DNA of 43,169 bases, from the NCBI GenBank assembly GCA_005888315.1, contig VAWH01000066.1, positions 1-43,169 on the forward strand, in the 5' to 3' direction. Shown here piece by piece: positions 28,740 to 37,065 of the stretch. The stretch is from Actinomycetota bacterium (GTDB lineage Bacteria > Actinomycetota > Thermoleophilia > Gaiellales > Gaiellaceae). The notes under the pieces are model-generated. The model saw only the letters and a list, made by a program, of their open reading frames with translations. It had not been told where the DNA came from and did no database searches. The position numbers and the translations under genes are program-made. Each line of letters starts with the position of its first letter. Position 1 is the first letter of the stretch.

Positions 28740-29807
28740 GGCGGCGGCGGCGAACTCGCGCCTGATCGCGCGCAGCGAACGCTCGCGTGCCACGAACGAC
28801 TCGACGACGTCCGGATCGAACTGGCGTTTCGACTCAGCGAGGATCTCGCGTCCGGCAGCCGCCCAGCTCATCGCCTTCCGGTACGGACGATCGCTGGTCA
28901 TCGCGTCGAGCGCGTCGGCAACCGCGAAGATGCGCGCCGCAAGCGGAATCTCGGTGCCCGCGATCCCGTCCGGGTAGCCGGCGCCGTCCCAGCGCTCGTG
29001 ATGGGAGCGGACGACCCGCAACCCTTCGCCCTGGAAGAAGGCGACGCCGCCGAGCATCTGCTCGCCCAGAATCGTATGCGTCTGCATCCGGCGCCGCTCG
29101 GCGTCGGTCAGTGGCCCGGGCTTGAGCAGGATGCCGTCGGGAATTCCGATCTTGCCGACGTCGTGGAGCAGGAAGCCGTACTCGGTGCTCTGGTCGTCGA
29201 TCAGCTCCGGGCCGATTGCTTTCGTCAGCTCGAGCGCATAGCGCTGCACTCGCTGCGAGTGAGCTCTCGTGCCGGTGTCCTTCGTCTCGAGGGCGGTCGC
29301 GAGCGCGGTCACGGTCTCGTGGTAGGCGTTCTCGAGCAGGTGGCGCTGGCCGCGCTCGATCTCCAAGAGGTGCCTGAGATCGCGCGCGTAGAGCAGGAGC
29401 TGCTCCTCCGGCTCGCGCTTCTTCGTGGCGCGGAAAGGAACTCCGTAAAGGCCGCCCGCCAGCCGCTCGACCACGGCCAGCAGCTCGAGGGGGCTGAACG
29501 GCTTGCGCAGGAACGATTCGGCGCCGGCCTCGAGCGCGGCTTCGGCCGTACCGCCGTCGGAGCCGCTCAGGACGACGATCGGGATCTCATTCGTCTCGCG
29601 CTCGTTCTTCAGCTGCCGGCAGAAGGCGAGGCCGTCCATGCCGGGCAGGTTGACGTCGAGCACGATCGCATCCGGACGCTGCTGTCCGATCGCGGCCAGC
29701 GCGGTCGGCACATCCTCGGCGTCGTCCACCTCCACGTCGACAGCGTCGAGCGTGGCTCGGAGAAGAGCTCTCAATCCGGGATCGTCGTCGACGAGCAAGA
29801 GACGCAA
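28737..29807 (-). CDS. Response regulator with HD-GYP domain
   Basis: The 356-residue product joins a receiver domain (D51 in AIVLDVNLPGMDG) to an HD-GYP domain with LLHDVGKIGIPDGIL (HD pair), HHERWDGAGYPDG (GYP) and ARIFAVADALDAMTSDRPYR. HD-GYP proteins degrade cyclic di-GMP, so this is a likely signalling phosphodiesterase controlled by phosphorylation. Three starts are possible; TTG at 29805-29807 is chosen because GGAGGTGA, almost a full anti-16S match, ends 2 nt before it and it gives the standard MRLLLVDDDP. Earlier GTG (29813) and TTG (29819) codons overlap that site. No partner kinase is next to it. Confidence 0.93.
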   Translation of the reverse strand: MRLLLVDDDPGLRALLRATLDAVDVEVDDAEDVPTALAAIGQQRPDAIVLDVNLPGMDGLAFCRQLKNERETNEIPIVVLSGSDGGTAEAALEAGAESFLRKPFSPLELLAVVERLAGGLYGVPFRATKKREPEEQLLLYARDLRHLLEIERGQRHLLENAYHETVTALATALETKDTGTRAHSQRVQRYALELTKAIGPELIDDQSTEYGFLLHDVGKIGIPDGILLKPGPLTDAERRRMQTHTILGEQMLGGVAFFQGEGLRVVRSHHERWDGAGYPDGIAGTEIPLAARIFAVADALDAMTSDRPYRKAMSWAAAGREILAESKRQFDPDVVESFVARERSLRAIRREFAAAA

Positions 29808-29817
29808 GGTCACCTCC
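29799..29817 (-). promoter_or_regulatory. Strong ribosome binding site that sets the HD-GYP start
   Basis: On the minus strand GGAGGTGACC precedes the TTG at 29805-29807. The GGAGGTGA core is the best match to the 16S rRNA 3' end among the starts inspected here, and it would be partly inside the coding region if the longer frame were used. Confidence 0.6.
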
Positions 29818-29871
29818 AACCTCGTGTCCTACGGCTCTCTTCTTTTCGGCCGAGATCGCGGCCGCCTTTAG

Positions 29872-30702
29872 CTAATAGGTGTAGAAGCCCTTCCCGGACT
29901 TGCGGCCGAGATTCCCCTGCTCAACGTAATTTTCAAGTAATGGGGCCGGTGCGTACCTGTCGTCGCCAAGCCCGTTTTCCAGGACTTTCATGATTGCAAC
30001 ACAGGTATCCAGACCGATCAGGTCGGCCAGCGCCAGCGGCCCCATCGGATGCGCGAAACCGAGCTTCGCGATCGTGTCGATCGCCTCCACCTTGGCGACA
30101 CCGTCCTGGAGCGCGTAGACCGCCTCGTTGATGTAGGGCATCAGGATCCGGTTCGAGACGAAGCCTGGGAAGTCATTCGCCACTGCCGGGGTCTTTCCGA
30201 GCTCGCGCGCCAGCTCGGTGATCGCCTCGGCGGTCTCGTCCGACGTCTCGCGCCCTCGGACGACCTCGACGAGCTTCAGGACGGGCACCGGATTGAAGAA
30301 GTGCATCCCGATCACCCGGTCGGGGCGCCGCGTCGCGGCGGCGAGGGAGGTGATCGGAATCGAGGACGTGTTCGACGCCAGGATCGCCTCGGGCGGCAGG
30401 ATCCGGTCGGCGCTGCGAAAAACATCCTCCTTGACCGCGGCATCCTCGATCACGGCTTCGACCATCAGGTCGGCGGTTACCAGATCGTCGACGGGCCGGA
30501 CGCGCGCCAGCACCTCGTCGGGTTCCCCCCCGCCCTTCTCCGCCAGCTTGGCGAGGCTCTTCCGCATCGTCTCGAGCCCGCGGTCGACGGCGCCGGGCGC
30601 GGCGTCGTGCAACGAGACCCGTCGGCCCGAGGCGGCTACCACCTGCGCGATGCCGCCGCCCATCTGCCCGGCGCCGACGACGAGAACGTGCTCGAAGCGC
30701 AC
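29872..30702 (-). CDS. 3-hydroxybutyryl-CoA dehydrogenase
   Basis: The 276-residue NAD(P)-dependent enzyme oxidises 3-hydroxyacyl-CoA to 3-ketoacyl-CoA. The N-terminal dinucleotide fold shows [18 protein letters not shown], then [14 protein letters not shown] and [17 protein letters not shown] with the catalytic histidine, and the C-terminal domain ends [15 protein letters not shown] start at 30700-30702 is used because upstream codons do not match the family. It lies 28 bp from the divergent SRPBCC gene. With the thiolase and enoyl-CoA hydratase here it completes the beta-oxidation steps. Confidence 0.95.
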   Translation of the reverse strand: MRFEHVLVVGAGQMGGGIAQVVAASGRRVSLHDAAPGAVDRGLETMRKSLAKLAEKGGGEPDEVLARVRPVDDLVTADLMVEAVIEDAAVKEDVFRSADRILPPEAILASNTSSIPITSLAAATRRPDRVIGMHFFNPVPVLKLVEVVRGRETSDETAEAITELARELGKTPAVANDFPGFVSNRILMPYINEAVYALQDGVAKVEAIDTIAKLGFAHPMGPLALADLIGLDTCVAIMKVLENGLGDDRYAPAPLLENYVEQGNLGRKSGKGFYTY

Positions 30703-30730
30703 GGGCGAGAGGCTAACGTGCAGCGCCGCA

Positions 30731-31165
30731 GTGGTCCGCTTCGAGCTCGACGTCGAGATCGCCAAGCCCGTGCACGAGGTTTGGGAGTACCTGATCGAGC
30801 CGGAGAACGTGCCCGAGTGGCAGGCGAGCGCGCTCTCGTCGCATCAGATCTCGGACGGGCAGATGGGAGTCGGCACCCACCTCGAGGACGAGCGCCGCTT
30901 CCTCGGCCTCCACGCACGCTCCGAGGTCGAGGTGACCGAGTTCGAGCCGGAGCGGCTGTTCACGCTGCACGGCATCTCGGGGCCCGTTCGCTTCACCGTG
31001 CGGCACCGGCTCGAAGACCGAGGCGGTCACACGCATCTCCAGATCGAGGCCGAGGCGGAACCCGGCAGCGTCGGGCGTCTTATGCGGCCGATGGTCGAGC
31101 GCGCAGCCGCGCACGAGATCCGGAAAGACTTCGACCGCCTAAAGCAGCAACTCGAGGCGCGCTAG
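30731..31165 (+). CDS. SRPBCC (START/polyketide cyclase-like) protein
   Basis: The 144-residue product has the helix-grip pattern of the SRPBCC superfamily: [29 protein letters not shown] at the N-terminus, a series of beta strands and a long amphipathic C-terminal helix (about 115-142). Members bind lipids or hydrophobic ligands, and the substrate cannot be told. GTG at 30731 is the start that fits the domain edge. It is flanked by 3-hydroxyacyl-CoA dehydrogenase (divergent) and thiolase (convergent), so a role near acyl-CoA metabolism is possible but unproven. Confidence 0.82.
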   Translation: MVRFELDVEIAKPVHEVWEYLIEPENVPEWQASALSSHQISDGQMGVGTHLEDERRFLGLHARSEVEVTEFEPERLFTLHGISGPVRFTVRHRLEDRGGHTHLQIEAEAEPGSVGRLMRPMVERAAAHEIRKDFDRLKQQLEAR

Positions 31166-31174
31166 ATCTAGCGC
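31159..31174. terminator. 16-bp perfect palindrome at convergent stops
   Basis: GCGCTAGATCTAGCGC contains the TAG stop of the SRPBCC gene (31163-31165) and ends next to the thiolase stop (31175-31177). Its mirror symmetry is exact. A compact two-way terminator or protein-binding site are both possible. Confidence 0.45.
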
Positions 31175-32326
31175 TCAGACCTCGATGAGCAGCGCGTCGC
31201 CCTGGCCCCCGCCGGAGCAGATAGCCGCCAGCCCGAGGCCGCCGCCGTTTCGACTCAGCTCGTTGATCATCGTGGTCACGATCCGGCCGCCGGAGGCGCC
31301 GATCGGATGACCGAGCGCGACGGCGCCGCCGTTGACGTTCGCCCTCTCGGGGTCGGCGCCGAGCATCTTCACCGAGTTGAGCGCGACGGAGGAGAACGCC
31401 TCGTTCACCTCGACTCGCTCGACGTCGTCGATCGACTTGCCCGCTTTTGCGAGCGCCTGCTCGCCCGCTTTCGCGGGCGTGCGCGCGAGGTACGCGAAGT
31501 CGTCCGCTACGTACCCCTGCGCGAGGATCGTCGCTAGCGGCTCGAGGCCCCGGCGCGCGGCAAAACTTTCAGAACAGACGACCACACAGCTGGCGCCGTC
31601 GTTGACCCCGGGCGCGTTGCCGGCCGTCGTCGTGCCCTCGGGATCGAACACCGGCTTCAGCTTCGCCAGCGCCTCGATCGACGTGTCCCGGCGCGGGCCC
31701 TCGTCGGCCGCTACGTCACCGACCGGAACGATCTCGCCCTCGAAGAAGCCCTCGTCCTGCGCCTTGACCGCGCGCCGGTGCGAGCGCAGCGCCCAGGTGT
31801 CCTGCTCCTCGCGCGAGATTCCCAGCTCGCGGGAGACGAAGGACGCCTGCTCGACCATGTGGCGGCCGTCGAAGCTCGAGGTCAGTCCGTCGTGGGTCAT
31901 CACGTCGATCAGCGTGCCGTCGCCGAGGCGGTAGCCGAACCGCGCCTTCTTGAGCACGTAAGGGGCGTTCGACATCGACTCCATGCCGCCGGTGACGACG
32001 ACCTCGACGTCGCCGGCGCGAACCATCGAGTCGGCGATCTCGATCGCCCGGATCGAGGAGGCGCAGACCTTGTTGATCGTGTCGGCCGGGACCTCGATCG
32101 GAAGCCCGGCGCCGACCGCCGCCTGGCGGGCGGGCGCCTGGCCGGCTCCGCCCTGAAGCACCTGACCCATGATTACGTACTCGACCTCGCTCGGCTCGAG
32201 CCCGATCCGCTCGAGCGCAGCCTTGATCACTGCCGAGCCAAGCTCGGTCGCCTCGTAATCCTTGAGCCCGCCGCCGAGCCTCCCGAAGGGCGTCCGGAGG
32301 GCGGAAACGATCACCGAACGTGCCAT
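31175..32326 (-). CDS. Acetyl-CoA C-acetyltransferase (thiolase)
   Basis: The 383-residue product is a thiolase, which cleaves 3-ketoacyl-CoA or condenses two acetyl-CoA. The nucleophile C88 is in NKVCASSIRA, the catalytic H340 is in ALGHPIGASGGR, and the second cysteine C370 in CSGGGQGD. The ATG at 32324-32326 starts MARSVIVSALRTPFGR, the family N-terminus. It is convergent with the SRPBCC gene, and the next gene upstream is divergent. Confidence 0.96.
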   Translation of the reverse strand: MARSVIVSALRTPFGRLGGGLKDYEATELGSAVIKAALERIGLEPSEVEYVIMGQVLQGGAGQAPARQAAVGAGLPIEVPADTINKVCASSIRAIEIADSMVRAGDVEVVVTGGMESMSNAPYVLKKARFGYRLGDGTLIDVMTHDGLTSSFDGRHMVEQASFVSRELGISREEQDTWALRSHRRAVKAQDEGFFEGEIVPVGDVAADEGPRRDTSIEALAKLKPVFDPEGTTTAGNAPGVNDGASCVVVCSESFAARRGLEPLATILAQGYVADDFAYLARTPAKAGEQALAKAGKSIDDVERVEVNEAFSSVALNSVKMLGADPERANVNGGAVALGHPIGASGGRIVTTMINELSRNGGGLGLAAICSGGGQGDALLIEV

Positions 32327-32439
32327 TGCAGCCAGCGTAACAACGGGACGACGACCCACGGCCGCCGCTGCAAATCCGGTCTCGGCCTGGCCCCGTACGA
32401 CCTGTGGGAACCGATCCGACTATCGGAAGGGAGCTCGCC

Positions 32440-33570
32440 ATGCATGGACCCTCTCTCGGCCGCCGTTTCCGCAGCGCGGCCACGCTTTGCGTTCTCGCAG
32501 CTGTCGGCTTGCTCGTAACGGCAGGGTCGTCGCCGGGCGGGACGGCCGTCGGCCACGAGACGTACACGGTCACGAACCTTGTCTCCGACGGGACGATTCC
32601 GGCGCTGCACACCGACGCGCACCTCGTCAACGCTTGGGGCCTGACGGCCCTACCGACCTCACCGTGGTGGGTGGCGAACAACGGCACCGACACGTCGACG
32701 CTCTACAACGGCGACGGCGTAGCGCAGTTTGGCGTGACGCCGCTTGTGGTCAGCGTCCCGGGCGCGCCGACCGGCGCAGTTGCCAACCCAACGAGCGACT
32801 TCGTCGTCTCCGCCGGCGGCGCGAGCGGCCCAGCGCGCTTCATGTTCGCCACGGAGAGCGGGACGATCCGAGGGTGGAATCCCGGCGTGCCGCCGGGGCC
32901 GCCGCCCCCGCCTCCGCCCCCGCCCTCGACCCAGACGGAGCTAATCGTCGACAACTCCGCGGCGGGGTCCGTCTACAAGGGCCTGGCGATCGGTTCGGCA
33001 AACGGGAACAACTTCCTCTATGTCAACGACTTCGTGAACGGCAAGATCGACGTCTTCGACAAGAACTTCCAACCCGTCGAGATGCCTTTCATTGATCCGG
33101 GGTTGCCGACCGGCTACGGCCCGTTTGGGATCCAGAACATCGGCGGTCACCTGTTCGTCACCTACGCGAAACAAAGCGGAGGCAATGACGAGGTGGGCGG
33201 ACAGGGGCTCGGCTTCGTGGACGAGTTCGCGACCGACGGCACGTTCATCACACGCGTTGCCACTCGTGGGCAGCTGAACGCCCCATGGGGGCTTGCAATG
33301 GCGCCGGCCAACTTCGGCCGATTCAGCGGCGACCTTCTCGTCGGCAATTTCGGAGACGGAACGATCAACGCTTACGCGGAGGAGCAGGACGGCACCTTCG
33401 CGCCCCGCGGCCAGTTGAGGACAGCCGACCGCAAGCCGGTGACGATCGACGGCTTGTGGGGCCTCGGCTTCGGCAATGGCACGGGCTCGGGCGCCACGAA
33501 CGCCCTGTACTTCACAGCCGGGCCGGACGACGAGTCGCACGGTCTCTTCGGCAGGATCGAAAGCCAGTAA
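32440..33570 (+). CDS. Exported TIGR03118 family protein
   Basis: The 376-residue product has a signal peptide (about 1-35, ATLCVLAAVGLLVTAGSS), then family features of TIGR03118: LVSDGTIPALHTDAHLVNAW, WWVANNGTDTSTLYNGDG, FATESGTIRGWNP, LNAPWGLAMAP, LLVGNFGDGTINAYAEE and LYFTAGPDDESHGLFGRI. A proline run (GPPPPPPPPPST) forms a linker near residue 155. The repeats suggest a beta-propeller; the function of the family is unknown. ATG 32440-32442 has AAGGGAG about 6 nt upstream, which favours it over an upstream in-frame start at 32404. Confidence 0.85.
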   Translation: MHGPSLGRRFRSAATLCVLAAVGLLVTAGSSPGGTAVGHETYTVTNLVSDGTIPALHTDAHLVNAWGLTALPTSPWWVANNGTDTSTLYNGDGVAQFGVTPLVVSVPGAPTGAVANPTSDFVVSAGGASGPARFMFATESGTIRGWNPGVPPGPPPPPPPPPSTQTELIVDNSAAGSVYKGLAIGSANGNNFLYVNDFVNGKIDVFDKNFQPVEMPFIDPGLPTGYGPFGIQNIGGHLFVTYAKQSGGNDEVGGQGLGFVDEFATDGTFITRVATRGQLNAPWGLAMAPANFGRFSGDLLVGNFGDGTINAYAEEQDGTFAPRGQLRTADRKPVTIDGLWGLGFGNGTGSGATNALYFTAGPDDESHGLFGRIESQ

Positions 33571-33581
33571 CCGCGGTTATC

Positions 33582-33617
33582 GGCCCGGCGGCAGGCGTTT
33601 CAGTCCGCCGCCGGGCC
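33582..33617. terminator. Strong hairpin between convergent genes
   Basis: GGCCCGGCGGC (33582-33592) is exactly complementary to GCCGCCGGGCC (33607-33617), an 11-bp all-GC stem with a 14-base loop. It lies just after the TIGR03118 stop and reaches the PLD-family stop. No T-run follows. It is the strongest terminator-like hairpin in the window apart from the trp attenuator. Confidence 0.7.
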
Positions 33618-35062
33618 TAGCCGTCCACAACCAACCCTTGCAGCGGGCCGAGTAGGCGCCGCGAGCGGCGGGACGCACCCGGGAGCCGGACGAGCCGGTG
33701 AGTGAGCGGCTCGCCCCGACTTCGGCGGCCGAGCTGCTCCTCGGCGATCGGATACCAGCGCTCGTCGACGAGCTCGACGGCCTCACGCTCGTGCACTTGG
33801 TCGAGCGGAAGCTCGAGGTGCTCGGCCCAGAGCCGCTCCCGCGTCGCCCTGGCGAGCTCGGGCTCGCGGCTGACGAGGTTAGCCTCGGTGTCGTTGAAGA
33901 GCGAGTGCTCGTTGAGGTTCGCCGAGCCGATCGTCAGCCAGCGGTCGTCGACAATCGCAATCTTCGCATGGACGTAGATCGGCTCTCTGTCGGCGCCGTC
34001 CCGCGCGTAGAGAGCGCAAGCGAGGAACCGCCCGGCGCCGTCGTCGGCCCCGGCGAGTACGCCGACCTGGCCGCGGCTGTCGTCGTTGCCGCTGTCGGGG
34101 TGGGACGGCAGGACGGCGACGATCCGGAAGTCCTCGCGCGGCGGCCGCCGCAGCTTATCGGCGAGGATCTCGACGAGCTCCGGAGACCAGAGGAACTGGC
34201 TTTCGAGGTAGATCAGCCGCTCGGCGGAGCGAAGCGCGCGGACGTAGCTTTCGAATATCCGAAACGCGCCCCTCGGCACCGCCTTATAGACCTTTTCCGG
34301 GATCGTCTGGACGAGCTGCAGTTCATGCTCGCCCGACTCCTCGGGTACCGCCGCCGCAGACAGATCGTTGCCGGTGATCTCATGCCAGCGGAGGCGAAAG
34401 TGGTCGGCCACATCGGCGACGACCGGGCCGCGAACGACCGCCGCGGCGTCGTGCCAGCCGAGCGCCGGACGCCAGGGATGCCCGCTCGAGTCGTAGCGAT
34501 CGCCGCAGAAAGTGGTCAGGTCGATGCCGCCGACGGTGGCCAAACGGTCGTCGACGACGACGAGCTTCTCGTGGTGACAGTGCAGCGGCCGCTCCTTCGC
34601 GTCGAGCGCGACCTCGACGCCGGCGCCGCCCAGCCGCTTCGCGACGTCGCGAACGTCGCCACGGGAGGGACGGAAGAGCGGCAGCGGCGCTCCCGCCCAG
34701 AGGAGCACGCGCACCTCGACCTTGCGCGCGAGGTCCGCGAGCAGGTCGAGCAGGACGCGTCGGCCTCCTTTGCGCACAAGCGCGAGCTCGGTCGAGACGT
34801 ACCAGCCGGCGATGTGGACGTGCGACTCGGCGCTTGCGAGCTCGTCGGCGAGCCGAGGCAGGAAGCTCGCGCCGTCGATCAGGATCTCGACGTCGTTTCC
34901 GCGCCGCGGCGGAGGGCCGCCCTCGGCCCACAGACGCGGCGAGTCCTCGAATGCCCTTGCCCAGCCGGTGCGAGCGAGCCTGCGGCGATGGTGGGCGCGA
35001 ACGAGCGCCTCGATCCGATCGCCGACCGCGGCGTCAGCACGCGCAAGCAGGTTCGAGTCCAC
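33617..35062 (-). CDS. Phospholipase D-family protein (cardiolipin synthase-like)
   Basis: The 481-residue product has two HKD motifs of the PLD superfamily: HHEKLVVVDD (H164, K166, D171) and VHAKIAIVDD, the latter followed by GSANLNEHS. The first is followed by GGIDLTTFCGDRYDSS. These make or transfer phosphatidyl groups, as in cardiolipin synthase or phospholipase D. No transmembrane helix is seen near the N-terminus, unlike classical cardiolipin synthases, so a soluble or peripheral enzyme is suggested. GTG start at 35060-35062, divergent from the trp leader. Confidence 0.88.
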   Translation of the reverse strand: MDSNLLARADAAVGDRIEALVRAHHRRRLARTGWARAFEDSPRLWAEGGPPPRRGNDVEILIDGASFLPRLADELASAESHVHIAGWYVSTELALVRKGGRRVLLDLLADLARKVEVRVLLWAGAPLPLFRPSRGDVRDVAKRLGGAGVEVALDAKERPLHCHHEKLVVVDDRLATVGGIDLTTFCGDRYDSSGHPWRPALGWHDAAAVVRGPVVADVADHFRLRWHEITGNDLSAAAVPEESGEHELQLVQTIPEKVYKAVPRGAFRIFESYVRALRSAERLIYLESQFLWSPELVEILADKLRRPPREDFRIVAVLPSHPDSGNDDSRGQVGVLAGADDGAGRFLACALYARDGADREPIYVHAKIAIVDDRWLTIGSANLNEHSLFNDTEANLVSREPELARATRERLWAEHLELPLDQVHEREAVELVDERWYPIAEEQLGRRSRGEPLTHRLVRLPGASRRSRRLLGPLQGLVVDG

Positions 35063-35104
35063 ACCGACTTCGTTACCGAATCGCAGCGATCCCTAATCAG
35101 AAGG

Positions 35105-35134
35105 TTGACGGGCGCGCTGCGCTAGGCGTACTCT
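35105..35134 (+). promoter_or_regulatory. Probable trp operon promoter
   Basis: TTGACG (35105-35110) and TACTCT (35129-35134), 18 bp apart, match a sigma-70 type -35 and -10. Seven bases after the -10 is the A of the leader-peptide ATG (35142), so transcription probably starts at or next to that A and the leader mRNA would have little or no 5' untranslated region. Confidence 0.65.
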
Positions 35135-35141
35135 CAGTTCG

Positions 35142-35207
35142 ATGCCTCCTATCACGCGGACCTGGGCCTGGACCTGGCGCAACGAGCGTGGCGGGAGCGT
35201 CGCCTGA
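35142..35207 (+). CDS. trpL: Tryptophan operon leader peptide
   Basis: A 21-codon ORF starts at ATG 35142 and ends at TGA 35205. It contains three Trp codons within five positions (W8, W10, W12; the local peptide is TWAWTWR), the hallmark of a trp attenuation leader. A terminator hairpin and trpE follow. The proposed promoter places the transcription start at the ATG, so the ORF would be leaderless, with no Shine-Dalgarno sequence. In Sinorhizobium meliloti a leaderless trpL RNA and its peptide also act in trans; whether that holds here cannot be judged from sequence. Confidence 0.85.
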   Translation: MPPITRTWAWTWRNERGGSVA

Positions 35208-35268
35208 ACTGACCTAGGCACTCAACCCGTCCCGCTCGCAAGACCTTCCGCCGGAGGGTCTTTTTATT
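35190..35268 (+). promoter_or_regulatory. trp attenuator: competing antiterminator and terminator
   Basis: The terminator stem AAGACCTTCC/GGAGGGTCTT (35240-35249 and 35253-35262, one G-U pair, loop GCC) is followed by TTTATTTG. The antiterminator is GGCGGGAG (35190-35197) pairing with CTTCCGCC (35245-35252) over eight positions with one G-U pair, which would destroy the terminator stem. A third pairing, GCGGGA (35191-35196) with TCCCGC (35230-35235), competes with the antiterminator. A ribosome stalled at the Trp codons would leave GGCGGGAG free to form the antiterminator, so low Trp-tRNA would favour read-through. Confidence 0.75.
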
Positions 35269-35278
35269 TGCCCCTGAC

Positions 35279-36505
35279 ATGAACGCGACCACCGTCGTCT
35301 CCACAGACCTCCTCACCCCGCTCGGGGCCTATCTGAGGCTGCGCGAGTCCGGCGTCGCCGCCTTCCTGCTCGAATCGGTCGAGCACGGGCGCCTCGGTCG
35401 GCATTCGTTCATCGGCGCCGGTTCGCGGCTTGTCGGCTTCGCCGAGGCCGCGGACCTTGGTGCCGCGGCGGTCGGCTACCTCGGCTACGAGCACGCGGCA
35501 ACGCTGGAGCCCAGCGTCTCGCTGCCGGCCGCCGGCCGCGAGCTGCCCGAGAGCGGGTTCGTCGTCGCCGACACGCTCGTCCGCTTCGACCACGGACTCG
35601 GGATGGCGGAGGTTCTCTGCGGCGACCCGGGCCGAGTGACGGAGCTGCTCAGCGGCCCTCAGCCCGACCCCGCCGCCGGCGCGCGCGGGCGCTCGGGCTC
35701 GACCCGTCGGCTCCCTTCACGCCACGACTACGAGCGCAGCGTCGTCAGGGCCAAGGAGCACATCCGAGCCGGCGACGCCTTCCAGATCGTCCTCTCGCAG
35801 CGCGCCGAGCGGCCGACCTCGGCGACCGCGCTCGAGCTCTACCGCTCGCTCCGCCGGGTCAACCCGTCGCCCTATCTCTTTCTGCTCGAGCTCGGCGATC
35901 TCGCGCTCGTCGGCTCCTCGCCGGAGACCCTCGTCAAGCTCGAAGGCCGTCGCGCGAGCGTCAACCCGATCGCCGGGACGACCGCGCCCGGCGACGGCGA
36001 CGCGGCGCGCCTGCTCGCGTCCGAGAAGGACCGCGCCGAGCACGTGATGCTCGTCGACCTCGGCCGCAACGACCTCTCGCGAGTCTGCCTCCCCGGCACG
36101 GTCCATGTCGAGCGCTTCCTCGAGCCGGAGCGGTTCTCGCACGTCACACATCTCGTCTCCGAGGTCGCGGGCGAGCTTCGCGAGGAGGTGTCGCCCTTCG
36201 ACCTGCTCCGCGCCTGCTTCCCGGCCGGCACCGTCTCCGGCGCGCCGAAGGTGCGCGCGATGCAGCTCATTTCGGAGCTGGAGGGCTACCGCCGCGGGCC
36301 TTACGCGGGCGCGGTTGGTTACTCGCTGCCCGACGGGACGCTCGACACGTGGATCCGCACGATCGTCCTGCACGACGGCCTGGCGTTGCTGCAGGCGGGC
36401 GCCGGGATCGTGGCCGACTCCGAGCCGGCGGCCGAGCACGCGGAATGCCTGCGAAAGTTGGCTGCGCTCGAGTTGGCAATCGAGCTTGCGGAGGCTCGGC
36501 GATGA
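35279..36505 (+). CDS. trpE: Anthranilate synthase component I
   Basis: The 408-residue product converts chorismate, with ammonia from TrpG, to anthranilate. The feedback motif LLES (30-33) that binds tryptophan is present, and the chorismate-binding domain shows PIAGTTAPG, EHVMLVDLGRNDLSRVC and FPAGTVSGAPKVRAMQLI. It is shorter than typical TrpE (about 450-520) through a reduced N-terminal region. ATG 35279 follows the attenuator by 11 bp and has no ribosome binding site that I can see. Its stop overlaps trpG as ATGA. Confidence 0.96.
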   Translation: MNATTVVSTDLLTPLGAYLRLRESGVAAFLLESVEHGRLGRHSFIGAGSRLVGFAEAADLGAAAVGYLGYEHAATLEPSVSLPAAGRELPESGFVVADTLVRFDHGLGMAEVLCGDPGRVTELLSGPQPDPAAGARGRSGSTRRLPSRHDYERSVVRAKEHIRAGDAFQIVLSQRAERPTSATALELYRSLRRVNPSPYLFLLELGDLALVGSSPETLVKLEGRRASVNPIAGTTAPGDGDAARLLASEKDRAEHVMLVDLGRNDLSRVCLPGTVHVERFLEPERFSHVTHLVSEVAGELREEVSPFDLLRACFPAGTVSGAPKVRAMQLISELEGYRRGPYAGAVGYSLPDGTLDTWIRTIVLHDGLALLQAGAGIVADSEPAAEHAECLRKLAALELAIELAEARR

Positions 36506-37065
36506 TTCTCCTGATCGACAACTACGACTCGTTCACGTACAACCTCGCCCACCTGTTCGGAGCGCTCGGCTGCGAGGTGAAGGTGGTGAGGAACGACGCG
36601 ATCGACGCGGACATGGCCGCGGACCTGGTCCCGAGTCATGTCGTCATCTCGCCGGGACCCGGCCGACCTGGCGAGGCCGGCGCGACCGTCGAGATCGTCA
36701 GGCAGCTCGCTCCGCGCGTGCCGACACTTGGCGTCTGCCTCGGGCACCAAGCAATCGTCGAGGCCTTCGGCGGCGAGATCGGATCGGCGAAGCGGCTTGT
36801 CCACGGCAAGGCGAGCCCGGTCCGCCACGACGGCCGCGGCATCTTCGCCGGTCTTCCGGAGGAGTTCGAAGCCGGCCGCTACCACTCGCTCGCGGCGACG
36901 AGCGTGCCGGACGAGCTCGAGGTTTCCGCTACCTGCAGCGAGGACGAGGTGATGGCCGTTCGCCACCGCGAATTGCGGGTCGACGGCGTCCAGTTCCATC
37001 CCGAATCCGTGCTGACTCCGGTGGGCCCCACGTTGGCAAAGAACTTCCTGGAGGCGCACGCGTGA
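36502..37065 (+). CDS. trpG: Anthranilate synthase component II (glutamine amidotransferase)
   Basis: The 187-residue class I amidotransferase supplies ammonia to TrpE. The triad is visible as C79 in LGVCLGHQA and H166/E168 in FHPESV; the N-terminus MILLIDNYDSFTYNL is typical. GGAGG at 36490-36494 lies 7 nt before ATG 36502, which overlaps the trpE stop as ATGA. It could also serve para-aminobenzoate synthesis, as in other bacteria with a single such subunit. Confidence 0.96.
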   Translation: MILLIDNYDSFTYNLAHLFGALGCEVKVVRNDAIDADMAADLVPSHVVISPGPGRPGEAGATVEIVRQLAPRVPTLGVCLGHQAIVEAFGGEIGSAKRLVHGKASPVRHDGRGIFAGLPEEFEAGRYHSLAATSVPDELEVSATCSEDEVMAVRHRELRVDGVQFHPESVLTPVGPTLAKNFLEAHA

